DNA from: Trametes villosa | Lineage: Eukaryota > Basidiomycota > Agaricomycetes > Polyporales > Polyporaceae | NCBI GenBank assembly: GCA_002964805.2 | Contig: PUDQ02000134.1 | Location: 1-49,031, forward strand | Reading direction: 5' to 3' | Length of the DNA: 49,031 nucleotides | Part shown: in pieces, positions 10,176-20,541 of the stretch | Layout of the letters: each line of letters begins with the position of its first letter | Position numbering within the stretch: the first letter of the stretch is position 1 | Program-made: the position numbers and the translations under genes | Notes under the pieces: generated by a model | Told to the model about the DNA's origin: nothing | Database searches by the model: none | The model's input: the letters and a program-made list of their open reading frames with translations, nothing else

Positions 10176-10904
10176 CTACTTCCTAGCTGGCATCTCAACC
10201 CACAGCTCGCCAATACGTGCAACTTTCTCTGTGTACCTAGCGGAACGGGCGTGGCCTGCCCAAGGGCGGAATGAGTTTTCTTGCATGACATGCTCGTCTA
10301 TAGGCAGTTAGTGTGTGGCGTTCACATTATGTATAGTAAGCACTTACAATGGTCGACAGCATCTTCAAGCAACTTCTGAGCTCTCCCCAGCTCGATGGCT
10401 GCTTTGGCAACGTCATCGACACTGCAGCGGTGGCTCTTGATGCAATGAAACGCCACTTCTGCAGATTCCCCAACTGCATAGGAGAAGGCGGCATTGACCG
10501 TCTTCTTAGTTGCTGTGAGTGCAGCCTCGTGGTGGGCAACCAACTGCATGAAACAGAGTACCCTGCGAGCACGAGAGGCCCTGCTGTACTCAAAGATAAA
10601 CATGTATGCAATGTCGTTCATGCTGAGGTTGTTCTCCATGTGTTGGAAGAATGAGTTGAACAGTGTATCGCAGTCACACTGGGCATTGCATACATGTTCA
10701 CCTGAGGACTAGCACCAGAGTTAGCAATTAACAGAGGTTAAACTCAAACAAGCTTACGATAGTCTTTTCCATCCCTAACATCCAATTCATAAGCAGGTCC
10801 TCATTATTGCACTTCTCCCAAGGTCGTGCAGCCATGATGGCAGTTACGAAGTTGGGAAAGGTGGGGTATTGATAGATCTGCTGTGGATTCTGGATCTTGG
10901 CCAT
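10176..10904 (-). CDS. Uncharacterised 209-aa protein, 3 exons
   Basis: Exons 10904-10758, 10708-10348 and 10297-10176 join across two introns of 49 and 50 nt (GTAAGC...CTAG and GTAAGT...ATAG). They give an unbroken 209-aa frame ending in VEMPARK. I do not recognise the family. It begins MAKIQNPQQIYQYPTFPNF. A compact Cys group follows near residues 55-61 (CNAQCDC). The middle is Ala-rich and probably helical (HHEAALTATKKTVNAAFSYA, then DDVAKAAIELGRAQKLLEDA). No signal peptide or membrane segment is evident. Clean splice sites and an intact frame amid wrecked transposons suggest a real, perhaps recently active gene. An upstream exon beginning near 11049 is possible but did not join in frame. 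Confidence 0.6.
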
Positions 10905-11879
10905 TGTGTCTATGAGAGGGGCTTAGGGGTGATACAGGTGTGGTATAGGGGCACCTACAGGAATGGGAGAACCTGGGTGTGAGAGGATAAAGATGACAGC
11001 AACTCGGTGCTACTAACTTGAAGGTGGCTGGCTGTGGCTGTGTTGCCATGTTGGCATATCAATATCAATATATAAAACAAGGACGGTGTTTTTGTCTCAA
11101 ACGCGGTTTTTCTCTGACTTACAGCTTTCTCGCGCCTTCCATTCTCGCGCAATTCGTAGAGTCACCTAGGTAGATATATGTGAGAGTAAGAGCAACACGA
11201 AGGATGCCCACCGCGGTCGTTGAGAGGGCTGCAAAAGCCTCGCAATCTAGATGGGATCTAGATACAATTACATAACTCACCACATTTAGTAATAGCCGGC
11301 GCGAGGCGCTAAAGCCCCTTCCAGCGCCAGATGTTTTGACGAGTGGAGCCTCGCTGACTTTATGTCTAACATCGAGCATACTTATGTTTCCTCTTTGCTG
11401 ATGTCATGTCTGTAGATGTAGTATCACAGGGAAGTTACTCATATCTTCTTTCTATCATTTCTTACTGCTGCACGTACGCAAGGTGTCCGCAGTCCTGCCG
11501 TCATCGACTTACTAGAGCTGCAGTCTTGAATATTCCCTGACACGTCCATGAGCCGTATACCACAGTCGGAGGGAAACAAGAGGGAAAATTACGTGGGAAC
11601 TTACATGGGAAGCCTAAGGTAAGTACATGATCGAACGAGGTGTGTCGCATGGGCGGCGGGGTCGATTGAAATCTTGGTATCCGCGAATTGGCAGTCAAGT
11701 ATGTACTTACTCAAGGGAGCCAGTAGCATAGACATCCACACACAGAATACGGCCATGCAGGCTCATCCGTACCCAAAAGATATAAATCATTCGTTGGATT
11801 TTCTGACCGTGCGTAGCACGGTGGTGCGTCTAGTAAATGTTACCCAAGCGCCGATGCAGAGTGCACAAGAGCATCAGTC
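10905..11879. other. No gene seen; 5' flank of the 209-aa gene
   Basis: Mixed-composition sequence. The part nearest 10905 is the likely promoter side of the 209-aa gene. Further out there are only short open frames. A segment near 11300-11330 reads on the minus strand TCTGGCGCTGGAAGGGGC, which has some likeness to a retroelement primer-binding region. Without LTRs I do not call it. Confidence 0.4.
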
Positions 11880-12240
11880 TGTGTACTACAACCAACGCGC
11901 CCCAAGTACGAGCCGGGTCAGCTCGTCTGGCTCCTGCGCCGTCACATTAAGATGACTGGGCTGTCTCTCAAGCTCGACCACCGACGTCTTGGACCCTTCC
12001 CCATCGACTGCGCCATCTCCGACTCCGCCTACAAGCTTCGACTCCCCGTGGCATACCTCTCCCGTCTTCACCCTGTCTTCCACGTCTCCCTTCTCCAATC
12101 ATGCCACGATCCTTTCGCCCTTCACCCCCACACTTCCCCTACTCCTTTCGACCTCACCGACGACCCCCCCACTCCTTCCATTCATTCCATCCTCGACTCT
12201 CGCAAGCTCGGCCAGCCTCGAGGTGGTGGTAGAAGATAGT
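11880..12240 (+). pseudogene. Ty3/gypsy integrase C-terminal fragment (plus strand)
   Basis: Plus-strand sequence encodes the tail of a gypsy integrase: KYEPGQLVWLLRRHIK, KLDHRRLGPFPI, YKLRLPVAY, LHPVFHVSLL and finally SILDSRKLG. A one-base frameshift near 11905 separates YYNQRAP from KYEPGQL. Reverse transcriptase, RNase H and the integrase core are absent on this strand nearby. The piece faces the opposite way to the gypsy remains that begin 160 bp downstream. Confidence 0.75.
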
Positions 12241-12401
12241 TCTGCAAGAGCAGTGGGAATCTTGACAGACAGGTGTGCTTGACTATGTACAAGCTCCTGC
12301 AGACTACTATTAGAGCACATTCACCTGCATGTATATGGGATTGTGAGGGCGGGCTATGGGATTTCCCGAAAGTACTAATGGTATGGTGGCACCAGCCACT
12401 A

Positions 12402-13144
12402 TTAATTACCAACTCCAAGTCCCGAATGAACCGGCTCCCATAATACGCCCGCGTCCACTCCGCGGAACATGTGCCACAGAACGCCTGCATCTGATAACTG
12501 CACTTTCTGTTGCAACTGGGAGGGTTTGCACTGGGGGCACTCTGCGGTAGCATTCTTGAGCTGCGCGTGGAGCTTGCCGTGAAGGCGAGCGAGTCGAGTC
12601 GCAATGTTGGCGGCGGCGGGCACAGTAGAGCGGTTGGCGAGCTGGGGGTTGAAGGCGGGATGGAGGCCATAGTTGGCGAATTTGGAACGGCCACTGCCAC
12701 TTGGTCCAGTCGCTCGCGTGGCTGTTGAACGCGAACTCGGATTGAACACATTGTTCAGGTCGAGGACCGTGAGGACGCGGCATCCTTGGACGCGGTCGAG
12801 TAGGTTGTCGAGGAGTGGGAGCGGGTAGCGATTCTTCTTGGTGATGGCGTTGAGGCCGCGGTAGTTGACGCAGAGGCGCAACTCCGAGTCGCCGCTCTTC
12901 TTGCGGACGAAGAGGACGGGCTCGGCGGCGGAGGATGTCGAGCGTCGGAAGAACCCCTTACGCAGGTTCGTCTTGACATAGTGGAGCAGCACGCTCCGCT
13001 CTTGTTGCAAGAGGTGGTAGAGCGGGCCGAGGGCGTGCAGCTTTTTGTCGACGTTGATGACGGTCGGGACCCAGTCGTGCAAGGTCGCCGGACGCGCCGT
13101 GAGCAACAGGTCGTGCTGGAGGTCGGGCTTGTGACCTTGATCGA
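12402..13144 (-). pseudogene. Internally deleted Ty3/gypsy gag-pol remnant (part 2)
   Basis: On the minus strand a single open frame runs from the end of gag (FDQG junction, PDLQHDLLLTARPATLHDW) straight into reverse transcriptase fingers (GPLYHLLQQERS, KKSGDSELRLCVNYRGLN, VLTVLDLNNVFN). It then jumps to an integrase segment (FANYGLHPAFNPQLANRSTV). Protease, the rest of RT with its YxDD box, RNase H and the integrase core are missing. The frame stays open across both deletion joints. The 5' part of the same element lies beyond the LINE, at 19017 onward. Confidence 0.75.
13132..13144. repeat. Target-site duplication of LINE-1 copy, 3' side
   Basis: TGACCTTGATCGA, repeated exactly at 19017-19029. 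It brackets the LINE at 13145-19016. Removing the LINE and one copy restores the gypsy gag frame. Confidence 0.85.
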
Positions 13145-13436
13145 TAGATAGATAGATAGATATGTTCATTGAATATAGTGGCACGGAGGCCGGTTTCGGC
13201 CGAAGTTGCCACTGTCTCTATACTACGCGGCGATGAAGCTACTATACGGGCACAAGCAGGCAGAGGGGGAGGGGCATGATGGTAGCAGATCGGGGGGTGT
13301 AAATCGTCAGGGGAGAGTAGCAGGGAGAGACGGTGTGGATAGTCATACGGGGAAGAGGATCAAGTGGGAGTGTGATTAAACGTGACTAGGGGGATTGGGG
13401 CGGCGTGTCTATACGGATGCCGAGAGGGCTTGCCTC

Positions 13437-16332
13437 TTATGCGAACGGCCGGAGCCGGTAGGAGAGAAAGGGAGAGAGAAAAGAGGAAGAAGGGGAGAGG
13501 GGTAGTTCAACGAAGCGGCCCGGAGGGTGAAAGGAAAGGGGAGGGGGCAGAATCCATGTGGAGAGGGGAGAATGCAGGGAGGGGAGGGAGGGAGGGTGCG
13601 GCCCGGTCCCGTTCTCCGCCGCTGCGGGCTCGAGACGGTACGCGTCGAAGCGACCAGTCGCGCGGACGTACTCGAGGACCGCCGCACGCGCCTTCGCGTT
13701 CCCCAACGTGCTCCGCAGTGTAAGTGGCGCCTTCACTGCCTGGCGTAGCGCGTGGCGCGCTTCCGTGTACCGCTGGCAGGTGAACAAGTAATGGGCGGGG
13801 GTTTCTGGTACCAAGCACCGCGCACAGAGCGGAGAGTCGACGGCGCCGATGCGCGCGAGGTACGAGTTGAGACCGACATGCGCGCTACGAAGCTGCGTCA
13901 TGATGCAGCACTGGGCGCGGGACAGCTCGCGGTAGAGTGGGAGGGCCTTGAGGCTCGGTGGTGTGTCGTCGACGACGCGGGCCAGGTGCTTGCCTTGTTT
14001 CGAGGCCTGCCATTCTACCTGCCATTGCCGGAGGAGATCGGCATCATGCCGCCTCTGCAGAAGAGTGCACTCCGTGCGCAGATCGCTCAGGACGTCGGGG
14101 ACGGCGCGTGGGGCGTCCGCTTCGGTCAGCTCAGGTGCCACCGCGACAGACCGCGCGCCATCCCGTGCAAGCACGACCGCCTTGTGGTCGTCACCGCTGA
14201 GGGGCGCCCAAACTAGCTGAAGCTGTAGGGAGGTACGGGTGCGTCGCCGCACAGCGCTCAACCTCTCCCAGAAGAGAGAGGTGAGGGGGTGGTCTGCTCG
14301 GGATGCAATCATCGTGATTGCGGCGCGGTCGGGGACAAGTACACTTGCGCGCGTTACCCTGGGGCAACGCATGATAGCGCATAGTGCCAGCGTGAAGGCT
14401 GCTAACATCCCGTCATGGTCCTGCCGCAGTGCGGCGGACCCGAGGGATGCTCGGCAGGTCACAATCCCCCCGTCACATGTTGCAACCACGGCTGCAGAGC
14501 CCAGGATCGAGCGAGACACGTACCGTTGTGCGTAGACACAGACACCCGTGCCTCCCAGAAGCTCCAGTGCCTGGGACCGCGCTGCCTCCTTGTTGTCTCC
14601 GATGAGCACCGAGACAGGCCCGGGCGCATCGGGATCTGCGGATGGCGGTCTGGCCTTGTTACGAGCTGGCGCGACATGGCGGATGTCGGGAAAGGCGCGG
14701 AAGAGCTGATGGAGCGGGGTACGGTGGAAGCGTGGGACACGAGCGGCGCAGCGAGCGATTGGCTTGTGCAGCGGGTGGTTCTCCGGGAGGGCGGCGAGTC
14801 GAGCGGTGGCGCGGTACGCAGCCTGATTCAAGCGCAGCTCCGTCGGGAGAAGGCTGGCATGGTACTCGAGCACCACGGTAGCTGTTGAGCGGAACGCGCC
14901 TGTAATCATGAGCGCGGCGAGCCGCTGCACCTTACTGATGCGACGCGCAATGCCCACAGAGCCAGTGGCTCGACGCGAGCCCTCGGGACGACACACGGGA
15001 GTGTACCAGACCGGTAGGCCGTACTCCATTTTTGGGGCTACCACCGTCGTGAACAGCTGGCGTGCGTACCTGTGTGGGAGGCCGAAAGTCGGTCGGGAGA
15101 GATGTCCGACCGCAAGCATCGCCCCCATGCCCTTAGCAATGGCGGCGTCGACATGCTCGTGCCATCGAAGCCACCGGTCGACCACAATACCGAGGTACTT
15201 GGCCGAGTCTGCGGGGTGAATAGTGTGGTCGCCGATCTGCAGGGGGAGTGGGAAGTAGCGGCGTGGCCCCCAGAACCCCGAGTGAGGGCAGAGGCGCCCC
15301 ACACTCCGTCCAACAGAGCGTAGCGTGTGTGATGAACGAGCTGAAACTTGCTAATGTCGAAGCGGCAGGCGTGTCGTCGCGACCACAGAAAAAGCTGCGG
15401 TACGAGTGCCGTGAGGATGCGAATGTTCGTGGCGATGTCGGTGGAGGTGACTACAATTGCAGTGTCATCAATGTACCCGATCGTCATGCGTTTGCGGTCT
15501 TTGGGGTCAAGGAGCTCGAGAAGATCTGCGGAATAGAAAATCGTCGAGCTTCAGCTGAGTGCGCCGGTCTCGGAGGAAGTCCTCGATCCAGCGCACCAGA
15601 GATTCGGGGACGCTCCGCTTGCGGAGATTGTGAAGAAGTCGACGGTGGTTAACAGAGGGGAAGGCAGAAGAAATGTCCAAATACAAAACTGAAGTAACCT
15701 GCTTGACTCGCCACGAGTCGTGAATGCGCTGCGCCAGATGCAGGACAGCATCCGTGGTTGTGCGATGCGGCCGCCCCCCGAAGTGATTGGGAGGGAGCAG
15801 GTTGTGCTCCTGAGTCCGCGAGGGCAGCAAGGCGACGCGCAACGACAGACTCAACAACCTTGCTAGAGGTGTCTTCGAGTGCGATGGGGCGATAGACCTT
15901 GGGAATGAGGTAACTGGGTTTCCCGGGCTTGCGAAGGGTGATGGTGGTGAAAAACTTCCACTGCGCGGGGTGGTGCCCCAGCGCAACGCACCTGTTGACG
16001 AGGTTAGTGAACACGGGTACGACGTGCACGGCACAGTGTTTCAGTGCGGCGTTGGGAACCCCAGATGGGCCTGCAGCCTTGAAGGGGCTGAGGTTCTCCA
16101 GTGCAGCCTCAACCTCTGCCTCCGTGAAGGAGATAGAGGGAAGCTGGTCGTCGTACTCCGCGTCCGCTATGTCGTCGAGAGACGCTGGCGGTGGTGGGGG
16201 GAAGAACTGGGACATGAGTGCATCGCGTTTCTCCACACATGACCGCGCAACCGAGCCGTCAGCAAGGTTGAGCGCGGGTAGGCGGGAGGCGAGGGTGTCC
16301 TCAGGGGCTTGTGTGACATATTTACTCGTTTG
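13437..16332 (-). pseudogene. LINE ORF2, RT / RNase H-like part with frameshifts
   Basis: The RT region runs from KAAGPSGVPNAALKH through YRPIALEDTSSKVVE, LLPPNHFGGRPHRTTTDA and LYLDISSAFPSVNH (motif A Asp) to IGYIDDTAIVV (YxDD box). Between FPSVNH and YIDD the usual GxPQGSPLSP motif is gone because of a deletion joining LKLDD to the later segment near 15540. Frameshifts are seen near 15800, 15510 and 15300. The RNase H-like part keeps VPDRAAI, but where TDGS would be it reads VYAQ, and the conserved Glu is not evident. It ends with a Cys/His motif (LCARCLVPETPAHYLFTC). Catalytically dead as it stands. Confidence 0.85.
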
Positions 16333-17526
16333 CTAGATGGTTCTTTCCGTAGCCGACTCGACGTACTCGCGCCAATGGAGGCGCTTCTGACGTCGAATCT
16401 CCCTGTGGTACTCCTTGAGGGCTGCACGGGCAGCGTCGACATCGGCCTGGGTGGCACGACGCTTCGCTGCTCGATTGGCTAGTTTGCGCGCAGCTTTCTT
16501 TAGCGTGGTGAGTTCGGACACCCACCAACGCTTGGAGTACGGACAGGGCTTGGCTACGGGGACGGAACCGTCCGCCGCTTGAACTAAAATGTCAGTCGTA
16601 TCGGATACCAAAGAATAGACGTCCAGCGCCGTTGTGAGGGACTGGGAGCGCTCGTGGATGTGCTGCTCGAGCCAGCATTGTGCGACGGTGTGCTCGAACG
16701 CTTCCCAGTCAGTGATGCGCCAGTTCTGACGCGCTGGGGGGTCCGCCAAGGGTACGTCGAGTGCAATCTCGATCTCCACGCATCGGTGGTCACTGCCATG
16801 GCCGAAGCTCGCGTCGCAGCGCGTGACCGTGTCCTCGAGGGTGCTAGACACAAATGCCAGGTCCAGCGTGGACTGCGTCCTGTGCGCATCGGAGCGGAAC
16901 GTCAGCGTGCCCGGCGGAAGCGCCAGGGCCAGCTGCTGCTCTGCCATGACTTGAACGAGGAGCTCCGCGTCGGACCGACGCGTGCGCTGTGGCATGTTCC
17001 AGCCAGACCAAAGGGGATGGTGGAGATTGAAATCACCAAGAAGGAGGAGTGAGGATGAGAGAAGAGGTGGGCTACGCAGTGCGGAGCGGAGGAGCTGGAC
17101 GGAGCTAAGGGAATTGGGAGGATTGTAGACAGAGAAGACAGAGAGAGAAGGAAAGGATGGAGAAGAAGAGTGAACCGAAGGGGAAGGAGAAGAGAGACTG
17201 GGTGTGAAGGAGAACTGGACCGCGCAGACGTCCGAGGACGCGAGCGTAATCTGGGTGTACGAGTCGGAGGGGAGGCGGTTACTAACATAGATGACACTGC
17301 GGATAGCCGCTGCCGTGTCGCAGTTCCCTGCAGCCCCGGGGAGCACCAGGTTCCAGTGCGATGACCGAAACGAGGCGCGATCCTGGATATGGAGGGGGAG
17401 CTCCTGGAGACACAGAACATCCCAGTGCGTAGGGTCGGTACTATTCAGCAGGGACAGTACCACCTCTGCGGAACGACGGCAATTGAGGGACAAGACTGGA
17501 AACCCAGTCTGAGAGGTTGTGCTCAT
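16333..17526 (-). pseudogene. LINE ORF2, endonuclease part (ends at a nonsense codon)
   Basis: A 397-codon frame with the signatures of exonuclease-endonuclease-phosphatase enzymes: LNCR (Asn), CLQEL (Glu), GDFNLHHPLW and GSDHRCV (Asp-His). This enzyme nicks the target DNA to prime reverse transcription. The frame closes at TAG 16335-16333, and the same frame continues past it directly into the RT domain. A single nonsense change, plausibly a Trp codon, therefore separates the two halves. The endonuclease residues themselves appear complete. Confidence 0.85.
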
Positions 17527-18944
17527 TGCGCGTCCGCCGCGCTATGCGCGCGGGGCGGGCGAGGGGCGCGGAAGGCCGGATCGTAGTAGCATGACCCGTT
17601 GAAAAACCGCGCAGCGATGATACGCTGCTCCGTCGCCTTCACCGGGCACTTGCTGTCGAAGGACTTATGTGGTCCCTGACAGTTGGCGCAGCGCACCTTG
17701 ATGTGCGTGCAGCGGCGGCGGTCGGAGCATTGTGTCTTATGAGGGCATAAACAGTCTCGGAGGGGGTGAGGCCCCGCACAGCGGGCGCACCTCACAGACG
17801 AAGGAGAGGCAGCGTGCGGACACGCCTTGGCCGAATGGCCAAATGCTTGGCAGCTGTAACACTGCATAGGTGGGGGAACATACTTACTTACGGAGCACAA
17901 AGCCCCACGTATCGAGATCGAGCTATATATGAGCTGATCGGCTGAGGCCCTGTCGGCCACCTGGAAAACTAGCGAGCCTTTGCGCTTAGAGGAGGAGGCC
18001 CCCCTTTCGGCGTGAAGCCATCGAAGGCCGCGGATAGCATCCTTCGAGGTCACTGTGCCGGAGTTCTCGAGCCAGAGGGCCTCGGCCGCGTTGGGGGCGG
18101 CAGGGTTGAACTCAGTGGGGACCGATGACGCGATGAGCGCGAAGGTCTTGCGCTCAACACGCGCTCCTTGCAAGCTCTTCAGGTGTGGGAGCCAAATCCC
18201 GTCGTGGCGGAAGAGAAGATCAGCCTGTTCCTTTGAGGATGCACGTACCAGGATATCGCCGTTTGCGTGGCGGCGAACACCGCGCGTGCGCGAGCCTGTG
18301 AGGCCCGCAACACCGGACGCATCGAGTGCTGCGTCAACCTCGCTTTTCAGCTGGGCGGCGGTGAGCTTGGTGTACGCTTCCGTGCGAGTCCCCCGGGGGA
18401 CACCGATGGTGACATCGAGGTGCTGGGGGCCGTCGCGTGGGACGCGCGGGGTGGGGACAATTGCGGGGGTGGTGGGACCAGCCGGGGCCGTCGGCCTCGA
18501 CTCGAGCACCTCCTGCATCGATTTCCTGACGACCTGCGAAAGCTCCCCGCGCAGGGACTCGACCGCCCGTTGAGTGGACAGAAGAGACGCCTGCACAGAT
18601 TGCAGCGCGTGAAGGTCGGAGGGCACGGGGCCGGGGGTGCCGGTGAGGAGTGGGCCGGCGGCCCGGGAGGCCGCGTCGGAGATAAAGCGTTTAGCTCGTC
18701 CGATCAGGGGATACATACTTTCTTTGTGCTTCTTCGCAAGTTGCTTTGTATTGAGGTCGTCGAGAAAGGCGCATAGTTCTTCGAGCGCCTGCAGCGCGTC
18801 AGTGGCGGAGGGTGCAGCGGGTGGCTCACTAGGCAGCGAGCTCGTCCCCGCAGCCGGGGGAGAGGGAGAGGGGGAGGAGAGATGAGAAGACTCAGAGGAG
18901 GAGGATGGGCTCGGCTGAGAAGCCGACTTCGACTTCGCAACCAT
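17523..18944 (-). CDS. LINE ORF1 (gag-like, zinc-knuckle RNA-binding protein)
   Basis: An uninterrupted 473-aa frame. The N-terminus is Ser/Pro-rich (residues ~1-50), then a helical middle, then an RRM-like or coiled segment. At residues ~365-450 there are three zinc knuckles: CYSCQAFGHSAKAC, CARCAGPHPLRDC and CANCQGPHKSFDSKC. By analogy with other LINE ORF1 proteins it binds element RNA and packages it into an RNP. Its TGA stop overlaps the ORF2 ATG as ATGA (17526-17523), an arrangement suited to termination-reinitiation. ATG at 18944 is the first in frame. This frame is intact while ORF2 is broken. Confidence 0.85.
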   Translation of the reverse strand: MVAKSKSASQPSPSSSSESSHLSSPSPSPPAAGTSSLPSEPPAAPSATDALQALEELCAFLDDLNTKQLAKKHKESMYPLIGRAKRFISDAASRAAGPLLTGTPGPVPSDLHALQSVQASLLSTQRAVESLRGELSQVVRKSMQEVLESRPTAPAGPTTPAIVPTPRVPRDGPQHLDVTIGVPRGTRTEAYTKLTAAQLKSEVDAALDASGVAGLTGSRTRGVRRHANGDILVRASSKEQADLLFRHDGIWLPHLKSLQGARVERKTFALIASSVPTEFNPAAPNAAEALWLENSGTVTSKDAIRGLRWLHAERGASSSKRKGSLVFQVADRASADQLIYSSISIRGALCSVSKYVPPPMQCYSCQAFGHSAKACPHAASPSSVRCARCAGPHPLRDCLCPHKTQCSDRRRCTHIKVRCANCQGPHKSFDSKCPVKATEQRIIAARFFNGSCYYDPAFRAPRPPRAHSAADAQ

Positions 18945-19016
18945 ACCGGAAGGTCCGAGTTTCCCAAGTGAGCCACTGGGCGTCTGAGATGAGGGTACCG
19001 GATCAAGATGTGTACT

Positions 19017-19029
19017 TGACCTTGATCGA
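19017..19029. repeat. Target-site duplication of LINE-1 copy, 5' side
   Basis: TGACCTTGATCGA, identical to 13132-13144. It marks the 5' end of a full-length insertion. Confidence 0.85.
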
Positions 19030-19790
19030 AGCGGACAATCTTGAGGTGTTCGTCCGTCCAGTTAGGGTAGCTCAGGTACTCGAGGAAGGTGTTAGATTAA
19101 GACGCAGCCGAGCCGGTCTGCGTGAGCTTGTCGAGCTTGACCAAGAACTTCCGAGGAAGATCAGGGTCCTGGAAAACGTTCAGTGAAAGCTTCGACGGGC
19201 TTCTTGAAGTCATCGAACAGCACAGGCTTCGTGTTCTGGACATAATTGTACCAGGACATCGGCGAGCCGTCACCAAGTCGAGAGACGAGGAACATGGAGC
19301 GGTCTCAATCCGACCGCAAGGACTTGCGCATCAAATAGTAGACGGCGGTGTCCAAATCCCGCAAGAACGGGACAGCCTGGCTCGCCTGGCCGTTTAAATT
19401 ACGCACCTCGACCTTGACAGAGCCTCGGGGGTCGGGCACGATCGTGGTGGACTCGGTACTAGAGGCAGAAACAGTAGAAGCGGGAGCGTACGGGGTTTGG
19501 GACCGGGCTCGGAGCTGGTCGGTGAGCTCTGCCTGACGAGTAGCCTGTTCTTGAAGGCTAGCTCGTAGCGCATCCAACGCCTCGAGCTGCCATGCAGCGA
19601 CGTTTTCGGAGGCGTTAGAGCGGGCACCGAGGTTCACCACAGCCTCAGGGACGAGATACTGCTGGAATGTGCCTTGATCCATCGTGGACGGATCGGATGG
19701 ATCGGGTTGCGGCGTCACTTGCAGTGCTGCCGACAACGAGGTATCTTGAGGGATGTCCTCGGTGTCGTTGGCAGAGAACCGTGGCAGATT
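19030..19790 (-). pseudogene. Ty3/gypsy gag remnant (part 1)
   Basis: Minus-strand gag with PRGSVKVEVRNLNGQ, VPFLRDLDTAVYYLM, MFLVSRLGDGSPMSW and YPNWTDEHLKIVRFDQG. Two in-frame stops interrupt it. A TGA at about 19305 sits where a CGA codon would read on, and a TAA lies near 19105. The frame then continues across the LINE insertion point into 13144-12402. N-terminal residues are Gln/Ser/Pro-rich. I did not find LTRs with confidence. Confidence 0.75.
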
Positions 19791-20124
19791 AATGGGCGAA
19801 GGAGACGAGTGCTGGGAAGGGATGTGGTCTGCGCGCTCGACGGGCGCCTATTCGAAGTCGAAGGCGAGAAGAGCCGAGAATAGACGAGCAGGTGCTGTCG
19901 AGTGCGGAGAGAGGGGTGGCGGATTCAAACTGTAACGGGGGGTTACTGAGAAAGCGCGAGACGGGATAGAGGAGCGTCGAGGGCAGGACTCGAGCGAGCA
20001 GGGCGAGAGAGCGAGAGAGAGGGCAACGGGGGCCCGCCGGCCCGGAACTGGAGTTGATTCAACGGCGAGCCGCGAGAGTACAAACGAGTCATGATGTAGG
20101 TATATAAAGTAATCGATAGTACCT

Positions 20125-20541
20125 GTGGAGGCCATGCGAGAACGCGCGGGGCCCCCGAAGAACGGTCGATACGAAAACGGCGGTGCAGGTATCTCTTCAA
20201 GCGACAGCTCGGACTCGGAGGGCGATGCGCAGTTGAGCCGCGCAGTGCGCGCAACCATGGAGCGCGTCGCGGAGGAGGTTGTCGATCGCGCAATCACCAA
20301 GGCGCTGGAGAAGCTGTCGGATGCGAAGTCTTCGCAAGGCCGTGGCAGTCGGAAGCCCCGCGTCCGGCCTGAACTAGGCATGAGTGGTTGTGTATGCTAC
20401 TGTAGCGCAGTACTCACTAGTTTGCAGAGTGCCGTGCGTGAGGAAATGCGCGTTCTGATGGGGCTGCAAGCAAAAGTCGGTTCGCGGCCCAAGAAGCAGC
20501 GCCTGACATTACCAACGCCCGGAGAAGTAGGTCTTGCATAG
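20125..20541 (+). CDS. Hypothetical 138-aa acidic/helical protein
   Basis: A plus-strand frame opens with MEAMRERAGPPKNG, then a Ser/Asp run (SSSDSSDSEGD). A probable helix follows (RAVRATMERVAEEVVDRAITKALEKL), then a basic patch (RKPRVRP), and near the end REEMRVLMGLQAKV and PKKQRLTLP. Composition and layout recall the N-terminal part of long basidiomycete repeat-encoded proteins, but I cannot name a family. A small intron around 20391-20426 is possible. It stands divergent to the decayed gypsy gag and may be the truncated start of a larger gene. Confidence 0.4.
   Translation: MEAMRERAGPPKNGRYENGGAGISSSDSSDSEGDAQLSRAVRATMERVAEEVVDRAITKALEKLSDAKSSQGRGSRKPRVRPELGMSGCVCYCSAVLTSLQSAVREEMRVLMGLQAKVGSRPKKQRLTLPTPGEVGLA

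Larger units (their letters stand above)
13145..19016 (-). mobile_element. Full-length Tad1-like LINE (5.87 kb) nested in gypsy
   Basis: Minus-strand non-LTR retrotransposon with two ORFs, a ~290-bp 3' UTR and a (TATC)n tail at 13145-13163 in place of poly(A). Exact 13-bp target duplications bound it, so both ends are fixed. ORF1 carries zinc knuckles. ORF2 carries an apurinic-type endonuclease, RT, an RNase H-like region and a terminal Cys/His motif, the order seen in Tad1-clade elements. ORF2 has a nonsense codon, frameshifts and a small deletion, so this copy cannot transpose on its own. Confidence 0.9.

Noticed and set aside
11300..11400. LTR or primer-binding site of the gypsy element
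   Set aside because: A short TCTGGCGCTGG-like match only; no repeated LTR could be found on the other side.
13437..13720. Ser/Arg/Pro-rich frames on the plus strand
   Set aside because: Antisense shadows of the low-complexity 3' end of the LINE.
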